From JAOUEA01 sp038249195 (GTDB lineage Bacteria > Actinomycetota > UBA4738 > HRBIN12), in assembly GCA_038249195.1 (NCBI GenBank), contig JBBRWM010000014.1, positions 1 to 55,041 of the forward strand: a stretch of DNA of 55,041 bases. The letters are read 5' to 3'. The position numbers and the translations under genes are program-made. This document shows positions 39,722 to 47,582 of this stretch, in pieces (within the stretch, counting starts at the first letter, position 1; every line of letters begins with the position of its first letter). Under the pieces are notes generated by a model, which did not search any database, was not told the origin of the DNA, and saw nothing but the letters and a program-made list of their open reading frames with translations.

Positions 39722-40876
39722 ATGGACGTGCAGACCCTCGGACCCACCACGGCCCAGCGGGTCCCGTTCCTGGACATCACGAGCATGACGCGCGAGGTCG
39801 CCGGCGAGCTCGACGCGGCGTGGCTGCGGACCCTTGAGGGTTCCGCGTTCGTAGGCGGAGCCGCCGTCGAGGACTTCGAGCACGCGTGGGCGGCGTACTG
39901 CGGCACGCGCCACGCCGTGGGCGTCGCCAACGGCACCGACGCCCTCGAGCTCGCGCTGCGCGCCCTCGGCGTCGGGCCCGGCGACGAGGTCGTGGTCCCT
40001 GCGAACACGTTCATCGCCACGGCCGAGGCCGTGGTCATGGCGGGGGCGGCCCCGCGCTTCGCCGACGTGGACCCGCGCTCGCTCCTGGCCACCGCCGCCA
40101 CGCTTGCGGAGGCCATCACGCCCTCGACGGCGGCGCTCATCGTGGTGGAGCTGTTCGGCGACATGCCCCGCATGGACGAGATCGTCCGGCTCGCGCGCGC
40201 GCGCGGGCTCGCGCTCATCGAGGACGCCGCGCAGGCGCACGGCGCTGCGTGGGACGGGGCGCCGGCGGGCTCCTTCGGCGACGTCGGCTGCTTCAGCTTC
40301 TATCCGGGCAAGAACCTCGGGGCGTTCGGCGACGGCGGGGCCGTGGTCACGAACGACGCCGCCCTCGCCGCGAGCGTGCGATCGATGGCGAACCACGGCC
40401 GCGCGCCGGATTCGAAGTACGAGCACCCGATCGCTGGGCGCAACAGCCGGCTCGATGCGCTGCAGGCGGCCGTCCTGCGCATCAAGCTCGGGAAGCTCGA
40501 CGCATGGAACGAGCGCCGCAGGGCCGCGGCGGCCGCCTACGACCGCCACCTCGACCCTGACCTCGTCGGCACGCTTGCGCACGATCCCCGCGGCCGCAGC
40601 GCCCACCACCTCCAGGTCGTGCGCGTGGCGGAGCGGGATCGCGTGCGCGCACGGCTGGGCGAGGCCGACATCGGCACGGGCATCCACTACCCCATCTGCT
40701 GTCACCGGCAAGCGCCGTTCCGCCGCTTCGCCGACGGGCCGCTGCCGCACGCCGAGTTGGCCGCCGACGAGATCCTGTCCCTGCCTTTGTTCCCGCACCT
40801 CGGCGCCGAGCAGGTCCGCTACGTGTGCGATCGACTCAACGGGTTCGTGGAGGTGGACGCTGGGCACCGACGCTGA
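39722..40876 (+). CDS. DegT/DnrJ/EryC1 (WbpE/WlbC-like) sugar aminotransferase
   Basis: A 384-residue PLP enzyme. Visible are GVANGTDALELAL, VVVPANTFIATAEAV, EDAAQAHGA and the PLP-lysine loop FSFYPGKNLGAFGDGGAV, then the RNSRLDALQAAVL block and the C-terminal GIHYPI motif. It should transfer an amino group to the 3-keto sugar made by the upstream dehydrogenase. A GTG one codon earlier is an alternative start. Its end overlaps the frame of the acetyltransferase. Confidence 0.9.
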   Translation: MDVQTLGPTTAQRVPFLDITSMTREVAGELDAAWLRTLEGSAFVGGAAVEDFEHAWAAYCGTRHAVGVANGTDALELALRALGVGPGDEVVVPANTFIATAEAVVMAGAAPRFADVDPRSLLATAATLAEAITPSTAALIVVELFGDMPRMDEIVRLARARGLALIEDAAQAHGAAWDGAPAGSFGDVGCFSFYPGKNLGAFGDGGAVVTNDAALAASVRSMANHGRAPDSKYEHPIAGRNSRLDALQAAVLRIKLGKLDAWNERRRAAAAAYDRHLDPDLVGTLAHDPRGRSAHHLQVVRVAERDRVRARLGEADIGTGIHYPICCHRQAPFRRFADGPLPHAELAADEILSLPLFPHLGAEQVRYVCDRLNGFVEVDAGHRR

Positions 40877-40898
40877 GACGCAGCGCATCGACGAGGGC

Positions 40899-41501
40899 GT
40901 GATCCTCGGCTACCCGGCGTCGCGGGCGGAGACCGATGCCCTCGCGCTGGGCGCCGGCGCTCGGCTCCGCAGCGGCACGGTGATCTACGAGGGCTCCCAC
41001 ATCGGCGATCGGTTCCAGACCGGCCACAACGTGGTGGTACGCGAGCAGTCGTGGATCGGGGACGACGTCGCGATCTGGAGCAATGCGGTGATCGACTACG
41101 GCTGCGTGATCGGTGACCGGGTGAAGATCCACTGCGGCTGCTACGTCGCCCAGTTCACCGAGATCGAGGACGACGCCTTCCTGGCGCCGGGGGTGATCGT
41201 GGGCAACAATCTCTATCCCGGCCTGGCCGGATCCGCCGACGCGATGCGCGGCCCGCGGATCGGGGCCGGCGCCCAGGTGGGCGTGAACGTCACGATCCTC
41301 CCTTACGTGAACATCGGCGCGGGGGCCATCGTCGGCGCGGGCGCCGTGGTCACGCGGGACGTCGCCCCCGGCGCCGTGGCGTACGGGTCTCCCGCCGTGG
41401 CGCACGGGGAGGTCGCGGGGCTCGGCGACGTCGCCCTGCGCATCCGCCGGGCGCGCGAGCGGGGCCCGACCGCAGCGCGCGTGCCGGGCACGGTGGCCTA
41501 G
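40899..41501 (+). CDS. WbpD/WlbB-like sugar N-acetyltransferase (left-handed beta-helix)
   Basis: About 200 residues built of hexapeptide repeats: SGTVIYEGSHIGDRFQTGHN, VVVREQSWIGDDVAIWSNAV, IGDRVKIHCGCYVAQF, IGAGAQVGVNVTILPYVNIG, and the closing GAGAVVTRDVAPGAVAYGSPA. This is typical of acetyl-CoA-dependent nucleotide-sugar acetyltransferases. The first start codon in this frame that gives a normal N-terminus is GTG 40899 (ILGYPASRAETD follows). The frame stays open further up inside the aminotransferase gene, but that part is a shadow. It starts 2 bases before the sugar transferase ATG. Confidence 0.85.
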   Translation: MILGYPASRAETDALALGAGARLRSGTVIYEGSHIGDRFQTGHNVVVREQSWIGDDVAIWSNAVIDYGCVIGDRVKIHCGCYVAQFTEIEDDAFLAPGVIVGNNLYPGLAGSADAMRGPRIGAGAQVGVNVTILPYVNIGAGAIVGAGAVVTRDVAPGAVAYGSPAVAHGEVAGLGDVALRIRRARERGPTAARVPGTVA

Positions 41502-41503
41502 CC

Positions 41504-42241
41504 ATGGCGCGCGCCGAGGACCGATACCCGGCGCTGTTCCTGCCCGCGACGGGACCCGCGGGCGATCCCGGGGGGCCGGCGGACGCGGTCGGACCGGAGC
41601 CCGCGGCGCTGAGCCGGTGGTCGCTGGCCTCGATCCGGGCCCTCGACCTCGCGATCGCCACGCTCACGCTCGTGCTCTTCGCGCCGCTCCTGCTCCTGGT
41701 CGCGTTCGCCATCCGACTCACCAGCAGGGGGCCGGCGCTGTTCCGCCAGACGAGGATCGGGCTGCGCGGGGCGCCGTTCGTGATGCTGAAGTTCCGCACC
41801 ATGCGGGTGAACAACGACGACGCCGCCCACCGCGCGCTCGTCGCCGCGGAGATGTCGGCGCTCGATGCGGAGCCGGGCGAGCCCCGGGCGCACAAGCTCG
41901 ACCGGGATCCACGCGTGACGAGGCTGGGCGCCCATCTGCGCAGGCTCAGCATCGACGAGCTGCCGCAGCTGATCAACGTGGTGCGCGGGCAGATGTCGCT
42001 CGTGGGTCCGCGGCCGGCCCTGCCGTGGGAGGTCGCGCTGTACGAGCCGTGGCACCTCGTCCGCTTCGAGGCCAAACCGGGGATCTCGGGTTTGTGGCAG
42101 GTGAGCGGCCGGTCCTACGTATCCATGCGCGACGCGCTCGCCCTGGACGCCGAGTACGTCATGCACCGCAGCCTCCGCGTGGACCTCGCCATCCTGGCAG
42201 AGACCATCCCCAAGGTCCTCTCCCGCCATGGCGCGTACTGA
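41504..42241 (+). CDS. Initiating undecaprenyl-phosphate sugar-1-phosphate transferase (WbaP/ExoY family)
   Basis: A 245-residue bacterial sugar transferase. One hydrophobic segment (about 48-70) is followed by the catalytic domain: FVMLKFRTM, LRRLSIDELPQLINV, MSLVGPRPALP and PGISGLWQVSGRS. It puts the first sugar phosphate on undecaprenyl phosphate to begin each repeat unit. It is the short one-membrane-segment form. The end overlaps the flippase gene by 14 bases. Confidence 0.93.
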   Translation: MARAEDRYPALFLPATGPAGDPGGPADAVGPEPAALSRWSLASIRALDLAIATLTLVLFAPLLLLVAFAIRLTSRGPALFRQTRIGLRGAPFVMLKFRTMRVNNDDAAHRALVAAEMSALDAEPGEPRAHKLDRDPRVTRLGAHLRRLSIDELPQLINVVRGQMSLVGPRPALPWEVALYEPWHLVRFEAKPGISGLWQVSGRSYVSMRDALALDAEYVMHRSLRVDLAILAETIPKVLSRHGAY

Positions 42242-43982
42242 GCGCGCGGACGCCGGTCCTCGCGAGGCGGCCCCGACCGACGGCACGGAGCTCGCCGATG
42301 CCACCATCGCGCGCGGTTCCTCGCGGTTCCTCGCCAACACCCTCGCGGGGTCGATCTGGACGACGCTCAGCCGGCTGAGCGGCCTCGCGGAGACCATCGC
42401 CGTGGGCGCGGTGCTGGGCGCGACCTACCTCGGGAACAGCTTCCAGAGCATCAACGCGCTGCCCAACATCGTCTACTACCAGCTGCTCGCCGGGTCGCTG
42501 TTCGTCTCGCTGCTGGTGCCGCCGCTCGTGCATCACGTGGACGCGGGCGACACGGAGGCGGCGCGCCGGCTCGCGGGCGGGTTCTTCGGCGTGCTCCTCG
42601 CGGCCGCCGCCGGGCTCGCGCTGCTGGTCCTGTGCGCGGGGCCCGTGCTCGTGCGGCTGCTGACGCTCGGGGTCCCCGACGCGGCCGCGGCGGCGGCGCA
42701 GGGGCGCGTGCAGATGATCCTGCTCGTGTTCTTCCTGCCGCAGATCTTCCTGTACCTCGTGGCGGGCGCGAGCGGCGCGGTCCTGAACGCCCACGGGCGC
42801 TTCGCCCTGGCCGCGGGAGCCCCGACCCTGGAGAACCTCGGCATCATCTCGACGCTCGTCCTCGTCGCCCTGGTCTTCGGTGTGGGGGTGGGGGTCGGGA
42901 CAGTCACGAACGCGGAGCTCGCGCTGCTGGGACTCGGGACCACCGCGGCCGTGGGCGTGCACGCGGCGGCCGTGTGGCTCGGCGCCCGCTCCAACGGCCT
43001 CACGCTCGTGCCGCGCGCGGGCTGGCGCGAGCCCGAGGTGCGCGCGCTGATCCGCAGGGTCGTGCCGACGCTCGCGTTCACGGGGCTCGAGGCGCTGCAG
43101 GTGTTCGCGGTCTTCATGGTCGCCAACCGGCTGCGCGGGGGCCTCGTGGCCTTCCAGCTCGCTTTCAGCTTCTTCATCCTGCCGGCGGCGATCGTCACCT
43201 GGCCCATCGCGCGGGCGCTGTTGCCGCAGCTCGCGCGGCTCCATCGCACGGGACGAGAACAGGGGTTCCGCGACGAGCTCGCGCGCGGCCTCCGCCTCAC
43301 GTCGTTCATCACCGTGCCCACCGCGATCGCCTACCTTGCCCTCGCCGTCCCCATGGCGCGCGCCATCTCCTTCGGGCAGCTCTCCGACCCCGCGGTCGTA
43401 CGGCTCATCGCGCTCTCGCTCGCCTCGCTCGCGCCCGGAGTGATCGCCGAGAGCTGGTTCATCCTGGGCACGTACGCGTTCTACGCCCGGTTGGACGCCC
43501 ACGCGCCCCTGCGCTCGATGGTGTTGCGCGTCGGTGTGAGCGTGGGGGTCATGGCGCTCACGTGGGGTGTGCGGGGCCCAGCCGTGCTCCCGCTGCTGGG
43601 GATCTCGCTCTCGCTGGGGAGCCTGGCGGGGGCCGCCCACGCCTGGGTGCGCCTGCGCGCACGTCTGCCCTCCCCCACGGTTGGGGCAGCAACGGCCTCG
43701 CCCTGGCGCCGGGTCGTGGGAGCCTCGCTCGTCATGATCGTGCCGGCGGCGGGCGTGGCCTACGTCGTGGGCAGGATCGCGGACCGGCAGCTTGTAGAGG
43801 TCCTGGCCATGCTCGGCGCGGCTGCCGTGGGCGCGGTCGTCTACTTCGGCGTGCAGGCGCGGCTGCACGCGCCGGAGGTGGCGTGGTTGCGCACCGGCCT
43901 GAGCGGACAAGGCGGTCCGAGCCAGCCGGACGCCCGGGAGCTCCGCGAGGGCCGCGTCCGTGAGGGGGGGCGCGGGTCGTGA
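42228..43982 (+). CDS. MurJ/MviN-type lipid-linked oligosaccharide flippase
   Basis: A 584-residue polytopic protein of the MOP superfamily. About 12-14 hydrophobic segments; the N-terminal region (RFLANTLAGSIWTTLSRLSG...GATYLGNSFQSINALPN) is typical of MurJ-like flippases, including the LGNSFQ loop. In this operon it probably moves the lipid-linked repeat unit (Wzx role) rather than lipid II; a MurJ role cannot be excluded. The start overlaps the sugar transferase, the stop overlaps the next gene by GTGA. Confidence 0.86.
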   Translation: MARTERADAGPREAAPTDGTELADATIARGSSRFLANTLAGSIWTTLSRLSGLAETIAVGAVLGATYLGNSFQSINALPNIVYYQLLAGSLFVSLLVPPLVHHVDAGDTEAARRLAGGFFGVLLAAAAGLALLVLCAGPVLVRLLTLGVPDAAAAAAQGRVQMILLVFFLPQIFLYLVAGASGAVLNAHGRFALAAGAPTLENLGIISTLVLVALVFGVGVGVGTVTNAELALLGLGTTAAVGVHAAAVWLGARSNGLTLVPRAGWREPEVRALIRRVVPTLAFTGLEALQVFAVFMVANRLRGGLVAFQLAFSFFILPAAIVTWPIARALLPQLARLHRTGREQGFRDELARGLRLTSFITVPTAIAYLALAVPMARAISFGQLSDPAVVRLIALSLASLAPGVIAESWFILGTYAFYARLDAHAPLRSMVLRVGVSVGVMALTWGVRGPAVLPLLGISLSLGSLAGAAHAWVRLRARLPSPTVGAATASPWRRVVGASLVMIVPAAGVAYVVGRIADRQLVEVLAMLGAAAVGAVVYFGVQARLHAPEVAWLRTGLSGQGGPSQPDARELREGRVREGGRGS

Positions 43983-45514
43983 GCGCGCGCATCGCCGCCG
44001 TGCTGCCTCTGCCCGCTCCTCCGCGGCGGGTCCTCGGCGCGGGCGCCGCCGTCGGGGCTGGAGCGATCCTCGTGGGCGCCGCCATCCCGTTCGCGCCCCC
44101 GTTCCTCATCCTGCTGGGCGCGGCGGGACTCGCGCTCATGATCGCGGTCATCGCCCACCCCCCCTTCGCGGCCTACGCTCTGATCGGCATCACGCCGCTC
44201 GTCGCGGGCATCGACCGCGGCCGGCTCCTGCCGGTCCTGCGGCCCGCCGAGGCGCTCGCCCTCGCGCTCGCCGGCGCCCTGATCGTACGCGGCGCCCTGC
44301 GGCTGAGGACGGGACACGTGCCGCACGTCCACCTCTCGCGCGTCGACGTGGCGATCCTGCTGCTCGCCGTCACGAGCTCCCTGGTCCCGCTCGCCTGGAT
44401 GGCCGCCCGCCGCGTGGCCCTCACGCAGGACGACCTCCTGTACGCGCTCATGATCTGGAAGTACTACGGCGTGTACCTCATCGTGCGCTTCAGCGTGCGT
44501 TCGAGCGTCGAGGTCGGACGGTGCCTGTGGATCTCCATGGCGAGCGCGGCCGTCGTGGCCGTCGTGGCCGTCCTGCAGTCCCTGCAGCTCTTCGGGATCC
44601 CGCGGCTCCTCGCGAGCCTCTACTCGGCGTACGGCGACGTCGGGTCGCTGAGCAACAGCCGCGGCGGCTCGACCCTCTCGCTCCCCATCGCCGTGGCCGA
44701 CCTGATGATCTTGAACCTCGCCATCGCCGTGGGCCTCTTCCTGCGCTCGCGCCGGCATCGAGCGTGGCTCATCGGAGCATCCGGCGTGTTCGTGGCCGGC
44801 GTGCTCTCCTCGGGACAGATCTCGGCCTTCTTCGCGCTCGCGCTCGCGCTCGTTGCCCTCGCGGTGCTGACCCGACGCGGTCGGATCCTCGCCGCCTCGG
44901 TGCCCGCCGCGATCCTCGCGGGCATCCTCCTGCGCCCCGTGATCGAGGAACGGCTGCTGGGGTTCCAGACGGCGAGCGGCATCCCCGAGAGCTGGCAGGG
45001 TCGCTGGTTCAACCTCACGAACTACTTCTGGCCGTCCCTGTTCTCCCATCTGAACTTCCTGCTGGGCGTGCGGGTGTCCGCGCGCGTCCCCACCACCGCG
45101 ATCGCCTCCGGCTACATCTGGATCGAGAGCGGTTACACGTGGCTGTTGTGGGCGGGCGGGATCCCCCTGCTCGGCGCCTTCTTCTACTTCGTGTGGCTGC
45201 ACCTGGCGCGGGCGATTCCCCGCTCGCGCGAGGAGGGTCCCGTGGCGGTGGCCGCGCTCGCCGTCGCAACCGGGCTTCTGGTGATCGCGGTGCTCATGAT
45301 CATCGACCCGCACCTCACGTATCGCGGCTCCGCCGACCTCCTGTTCGCGCTCATCGCGCTCATGTGGACGGGCGGTGTGGGCCTCAGTGCGAACGCGAGC
45401 GTTCGCCTCGCCGCTCCCGGGGACGCCCCGGGGCGCGGGCGAAGCTCACGTGCGCGCCGGGGTCGGGGTCGTCCGTTCGGACCGTCAGGGAGCCTTCGGC
45501 CGACGACTCCGTGA
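43979..45514 (+). CDS. O-antigen polymerase/ligase-like membrane protein
   Basis: A 511-residue membrane protein with about 11-12 hydrophobic segments and a large loop (about 315-360, QTASGIPESWQGRWFNLTNYF) as in Wzy/WaaL-type proteins. Its place after the flippase supports a Wzy-like polymerase that links repeat units outside the membrane. The GTG overlaps the flippase stop. The C-terminal tail is Arg/Gly-rich and overlaps the converging XRE regulator gene by 131 bases, so the end of one of the two may be misjudged. Confidence 0.8.
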   Translation: MSARIAAVLPLPAPPRRVLGAGAAVGAGAILVGAAIPFAPPFLILLGAAGLALMIAVIAHPPFAAYALIGITPLVAGIDRGRLLPVLRPAEALALALAGALIVRGALRLRTGHVPHVHLSRVDVAILLLAVTSSLVPLAWMAARRVALTQDDLLYALMIWKYYGVYLIVRFSVRSSVEVGRCLWISMASAAVVAVVAVLQSLQLFGIPRLLASLYSAYGDVGSLSNSRGGSTLSLPIAVADLMILNLAIAVGLFLRSRRHRAWLIGASGVFVAGVLSSGQISAFFALALALVALAVLTRRGRILAASVPAAILAGILLRPVIEERLLGFQTASGIPESWQGRWFNLTNYFWPSLFSHLNFLLGVRVSARVPTTAIASGYIWIESGYTWLLWAGGIPLLGAFFYFVWLHLARAIPRSREEGPVAVAALAVATGLLVIAVLMIIDPHLTYRGSADLLFALIALMWTGGVGLSANASVRLAAPGDAPGRGRSSRARRGRGRPFGPSGSLRPTTP

Positions 45515-45770
45515 CCGCGAGTCCCCGCCGCTGCCGCGCAGCGAGCGCCTCGGCCAGGAGTCGCGGCGGGTCCTCGCCCAGGCAGCGGGCGAGATCGCAG
45601 AACCGCCGCAGCGAGATGTCCCGCTCACCGCGCTCGTAGGCGCCCAACACCGATGACCCGAACCGGCCGTCGGAGACCGCGGCCAAGCACTGAAGGCTCA
45701 GTCCCCGGCTCAAGCGGTAGGAGCGGAGCACCCCGCCCAGATCCACCGCGAAATCATCACGCTGCGCCAC
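45384..45770 (-). CDS. BldD-like XRE-family transcriptional regulator
   Basis: About 128 residues with an N-terminal HTH: LGGVLRSYRLSRGLSLQCLA, SSVLGAYERGERDISLRRFC and LARCLGEDPPRLL. The AYERGERDISL block is the pattern seen in BldD-type actinobacterial regulators. The C-terminal tail is short and lacks an obvious c-di-GMP-binding RxD/RxxD pair. The chosen GTG has GGAGG 11 bases upstream; ATG 45818 is an alternative. It lies tail-to-tail with the polymerase gene and next to two LuxR-type regulators, so it may control the glycan locus. Confidence 0.75.
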   Translation of the reverse strand: MAQRDDFAVDLGGVLRSYRLSRGLSLQCLAAVSDGRFGSSVLGAYERGERDISLRRFCDLARCLGEDPPRLLAEALAARQRRGLAVTESSAEGSLTVRTDDPDPGAHVSFARAPGRPRERRGERSRSH

Positions 45771-45970
45771 GAGTTGCGGACCCTCCGCGCCCCTGGTTCC
45801 CCTCCCGCCGGGGCGCATGTAGATGTTATCGAACCGCGCGGGGCGATGTGCGACATCTTTGCATCATGTTGCGTACTCCACGTGGCGGCTTCTCGCGGCG
45901 CGACCCCGCCATCCCATCCGCCGTTCGACCGAGGGATTATGGTCCAACCGTCGTAGGCCGACCCGTTTAC
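45771..45970. other. Regulatory spacer before the LuxR pair
   Basis: This 200-base spacer separates the divergent XRE and LuxR genes. It is less GC-rich than the neighbouring coding sequence in places (TAGATGTTATCGAA, GAGGGATTATGG) and holds the CCAACCGTCGTAGG motif at 45944-45957. No unambiguous -35/-10 pair is visible on either strand. Confidence 0.4.
45944..45957. promoter_or_regulatory. CCAAC-N4-GTAGG motif, copy 2
   Basis: CCAACCGTCGTAGG lies 14 bases upstream of the first LuxR-type gene; it differs by one base from the copy at 28450-28463. A shared regulator binding site is possible. Confidence 0.4.
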
Positions 45971-46801
45971 ATGTCACTCTCCGTGACCTACCATCAGTCG
46001 ACGACAGCAGTTTCCCCCCAACGTCACGAGGTGGCCGTGACCAGCACTTCCTCTTCGGCCCAGGCCGGAAGCCTGACTACAGAACGCGCCCGGCGCGCCG
46101 GTGCATCAAGTCGCCTATCCGAACCCGCGCTCACCGCCATCTTGGTGGCGGACGAGGATCAGCTGTTCGCCGATGCGATCTGTGCGGTCCTCGGCCGCCG
46201 CGGGTACGCGGTCGCGAGAGCGGGCTCCGCTCACGAGACCCTTCGGCGCGCGAACGAGCTGCGGCCGGCGATCACGTTGATCTCCCTCGGCCTCGCGCAG
46301 ATCGTGGGCGAGGACGGGCGGTCGCTCGCGGCCCGCGTCCACGTGGAGGTCCCAGAGACCGTCGTGCTCGCCATGGTGCGCTCGGCGGGCGGGTCGCTGC
46401 TGACCATAGCGTCCGACCTCGGGATCCAGGGGGTCGTGACCGCGAACGACACCGTGCCGCGGTTCCTGGACAGGATCGAGGAGGCGCTGAGCCAGGGGCG
46501 CACCGAGATCCGGCCGTCGAGCGTGCGCGCCACCGCACGGACCTCCGACCGGGGGCGGAACGCCGGGGATCTCACGAGCCGAGAGCTCGACGTCCTGGGG
46601 CTCCTCGTGCACAGCATGGGCGGGCGCGAGATCGCCGAGCGCCTGGGGATCAGCCGCAATACCGTCCGCAGTCACATGCAGAGCATCTTCCAGAAGCTCC
46701 ACGTCCATTCACGACTCGAGGCGGCCGCGTTCGCCGTCAAGAGCGGCATATTCGAACCGCCGTCGAAGGAACGCGGCGTCGGCGGCGAACGGAGCGCGTA
46801 G
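45971..46801 (+). CDS. LuxR/NarL-type regulator with degenerate receiver domain (1)
   Basis: A 276-residue protein. A flexible N-terminus is followed by a receiver-like domain (about 55-175) that has the acidic pair (ADED, 60-63) but Ser105 where the phosphorylated Asp should be (ITLISLG). The LuxR HTH (LTSRELDVLGLLVHSMGGRE, then IAERLGISRNTVRSHMQSIFQ) is intact. It should bind DNA without phosphorylation control by a kinase. No strong ribosome site precedes ATG 45971; a GTG at 46037 is possible. It starts a two-gene regulator operon. Confidence 0.85.
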   Translation: MSLSVTYHQSTTAVSPQRHEVAVTSTSSSAQAGSLTTERARRAGASSRLSEPALTAILVADEDQLFADAICAVLGRRGYAVARAGSAHETLRRANELRPAITLISLGLAQIVGEDGRSLAARVHVEVPETVVLAMVRSAGGSLLTIASDLGIQGVVTANDTVPRFLDRIEEALSQGRTEIRPSSVRATARTSDRGRNAGDLTSRELDVLGLLVHSMGGREIAERLGISRNTVRSHMQSIFQKLHVHSRLEAAAFAVKSGIFEPPSKERGVGGERSA

Positions 46802-46879
46802 CAGGTGTTGAACGGCCCCAACTCGTCGCCGGCCCCGCCGCAGGATGATGTGCTCGACCCGGCCGCTCAGGTGGCGACG

Positions 46880-47551
46880 ATGCGCTGCGACGTGCTCATC
46901 GCCGACGATCGCGAGCTCTTCCGCGAGTCGCTGCGCCTGGCCATGGACACCGAGACCGACATCCGCGTGGTGGCCGAGCTCGACGCCGCCACGCACGTCG
47001 TATCCGAGGCAGGCCGCAGCCGGCCGCGCGTCGCGCTGCTGAACGCCGACCTCCCGGGCTGCGACCCCATCGAGCTCGCGAGGGACCTGGGCGCGGAGCA
47101 GCCGCGATGCAACGTCCTCTTCCTGCTGGAACGCCAGGATCCCGCCTTCCTGGAGGATGCCATCAAGGCCGGAGCGAGGGGCTGCGTCACGCGAGGAACC
47201 CCGCTCGCGGACCTCGTGGATGCCCTGCGCCGCGCCGCGCGCGGCCAGATGCTGATCCCGCCCGGGATGCTCACGGATCTGATCGATCGACTGATCCATC
47301 ACTCCGTCGTGCGCGACGAGGCCGCGCGGCGGGTCGGCCGGCTCACGGCGCGCGAGCGCGGCGTGCTGGCCCTGCTCGCCGATGGACGGAGCAACGAGTC
47401 GATCGCCCGCACGCTGTACATCAGCCCCTTCACCACGCGCACGCACGTCCAGAACCTGCTCCGCAAGCTCGAGGTCCACTCGCGGTTGGAGGCGGCGATG
47501 TTCGTCGCGAGGAACGGGCTCGGGGAGGAGCTGCTCGAGCAGATCTCCTGA
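46880..47551 (+). CDS. LuxR/NarL-type regulator with degenerate receiver domain (2)
   Basis: About 223 residues. The receiver-like domain has Asp9-Asp10 but Asn55 in place of the phospho-Asp (VALLNADLPG), and the LuxR HTH reads LTARERGVLALLADGRSNES then IARTLYISPFTTRTHVQNLL. AGGTGG five bases before ATG 46880 supports this start; GTG 46805, 3 bases after the previous stop, would add 25 residues. It is a paralogue of the gene before it (both end in a VHSRLEAA block). No histidine kinase is adjacent. Confidence 0.85.
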   Translation: MRCDVLIADDRELFRESLRLAMDTETDIRVVAELDAATHVVSEAGRSRPRVALLNADLPGCDPIELARDLGAEQPRCNVLFLLERQDPAFLEDAIKAGARGCVTRGTPLADLVDALRRAARGQMLIPPGMLTDLIDRLIHHSVVRDEAARRVGRLTARERGVLALLADGRSNESIARTLYISPFTTRTHVQNLLRKLEVHSRLEAAMFVARNGLGEELLEQIS

Positions 47552-47582
47552 GAGGTTTCGGCCGTGCCTTGAAGAGCCCCGG

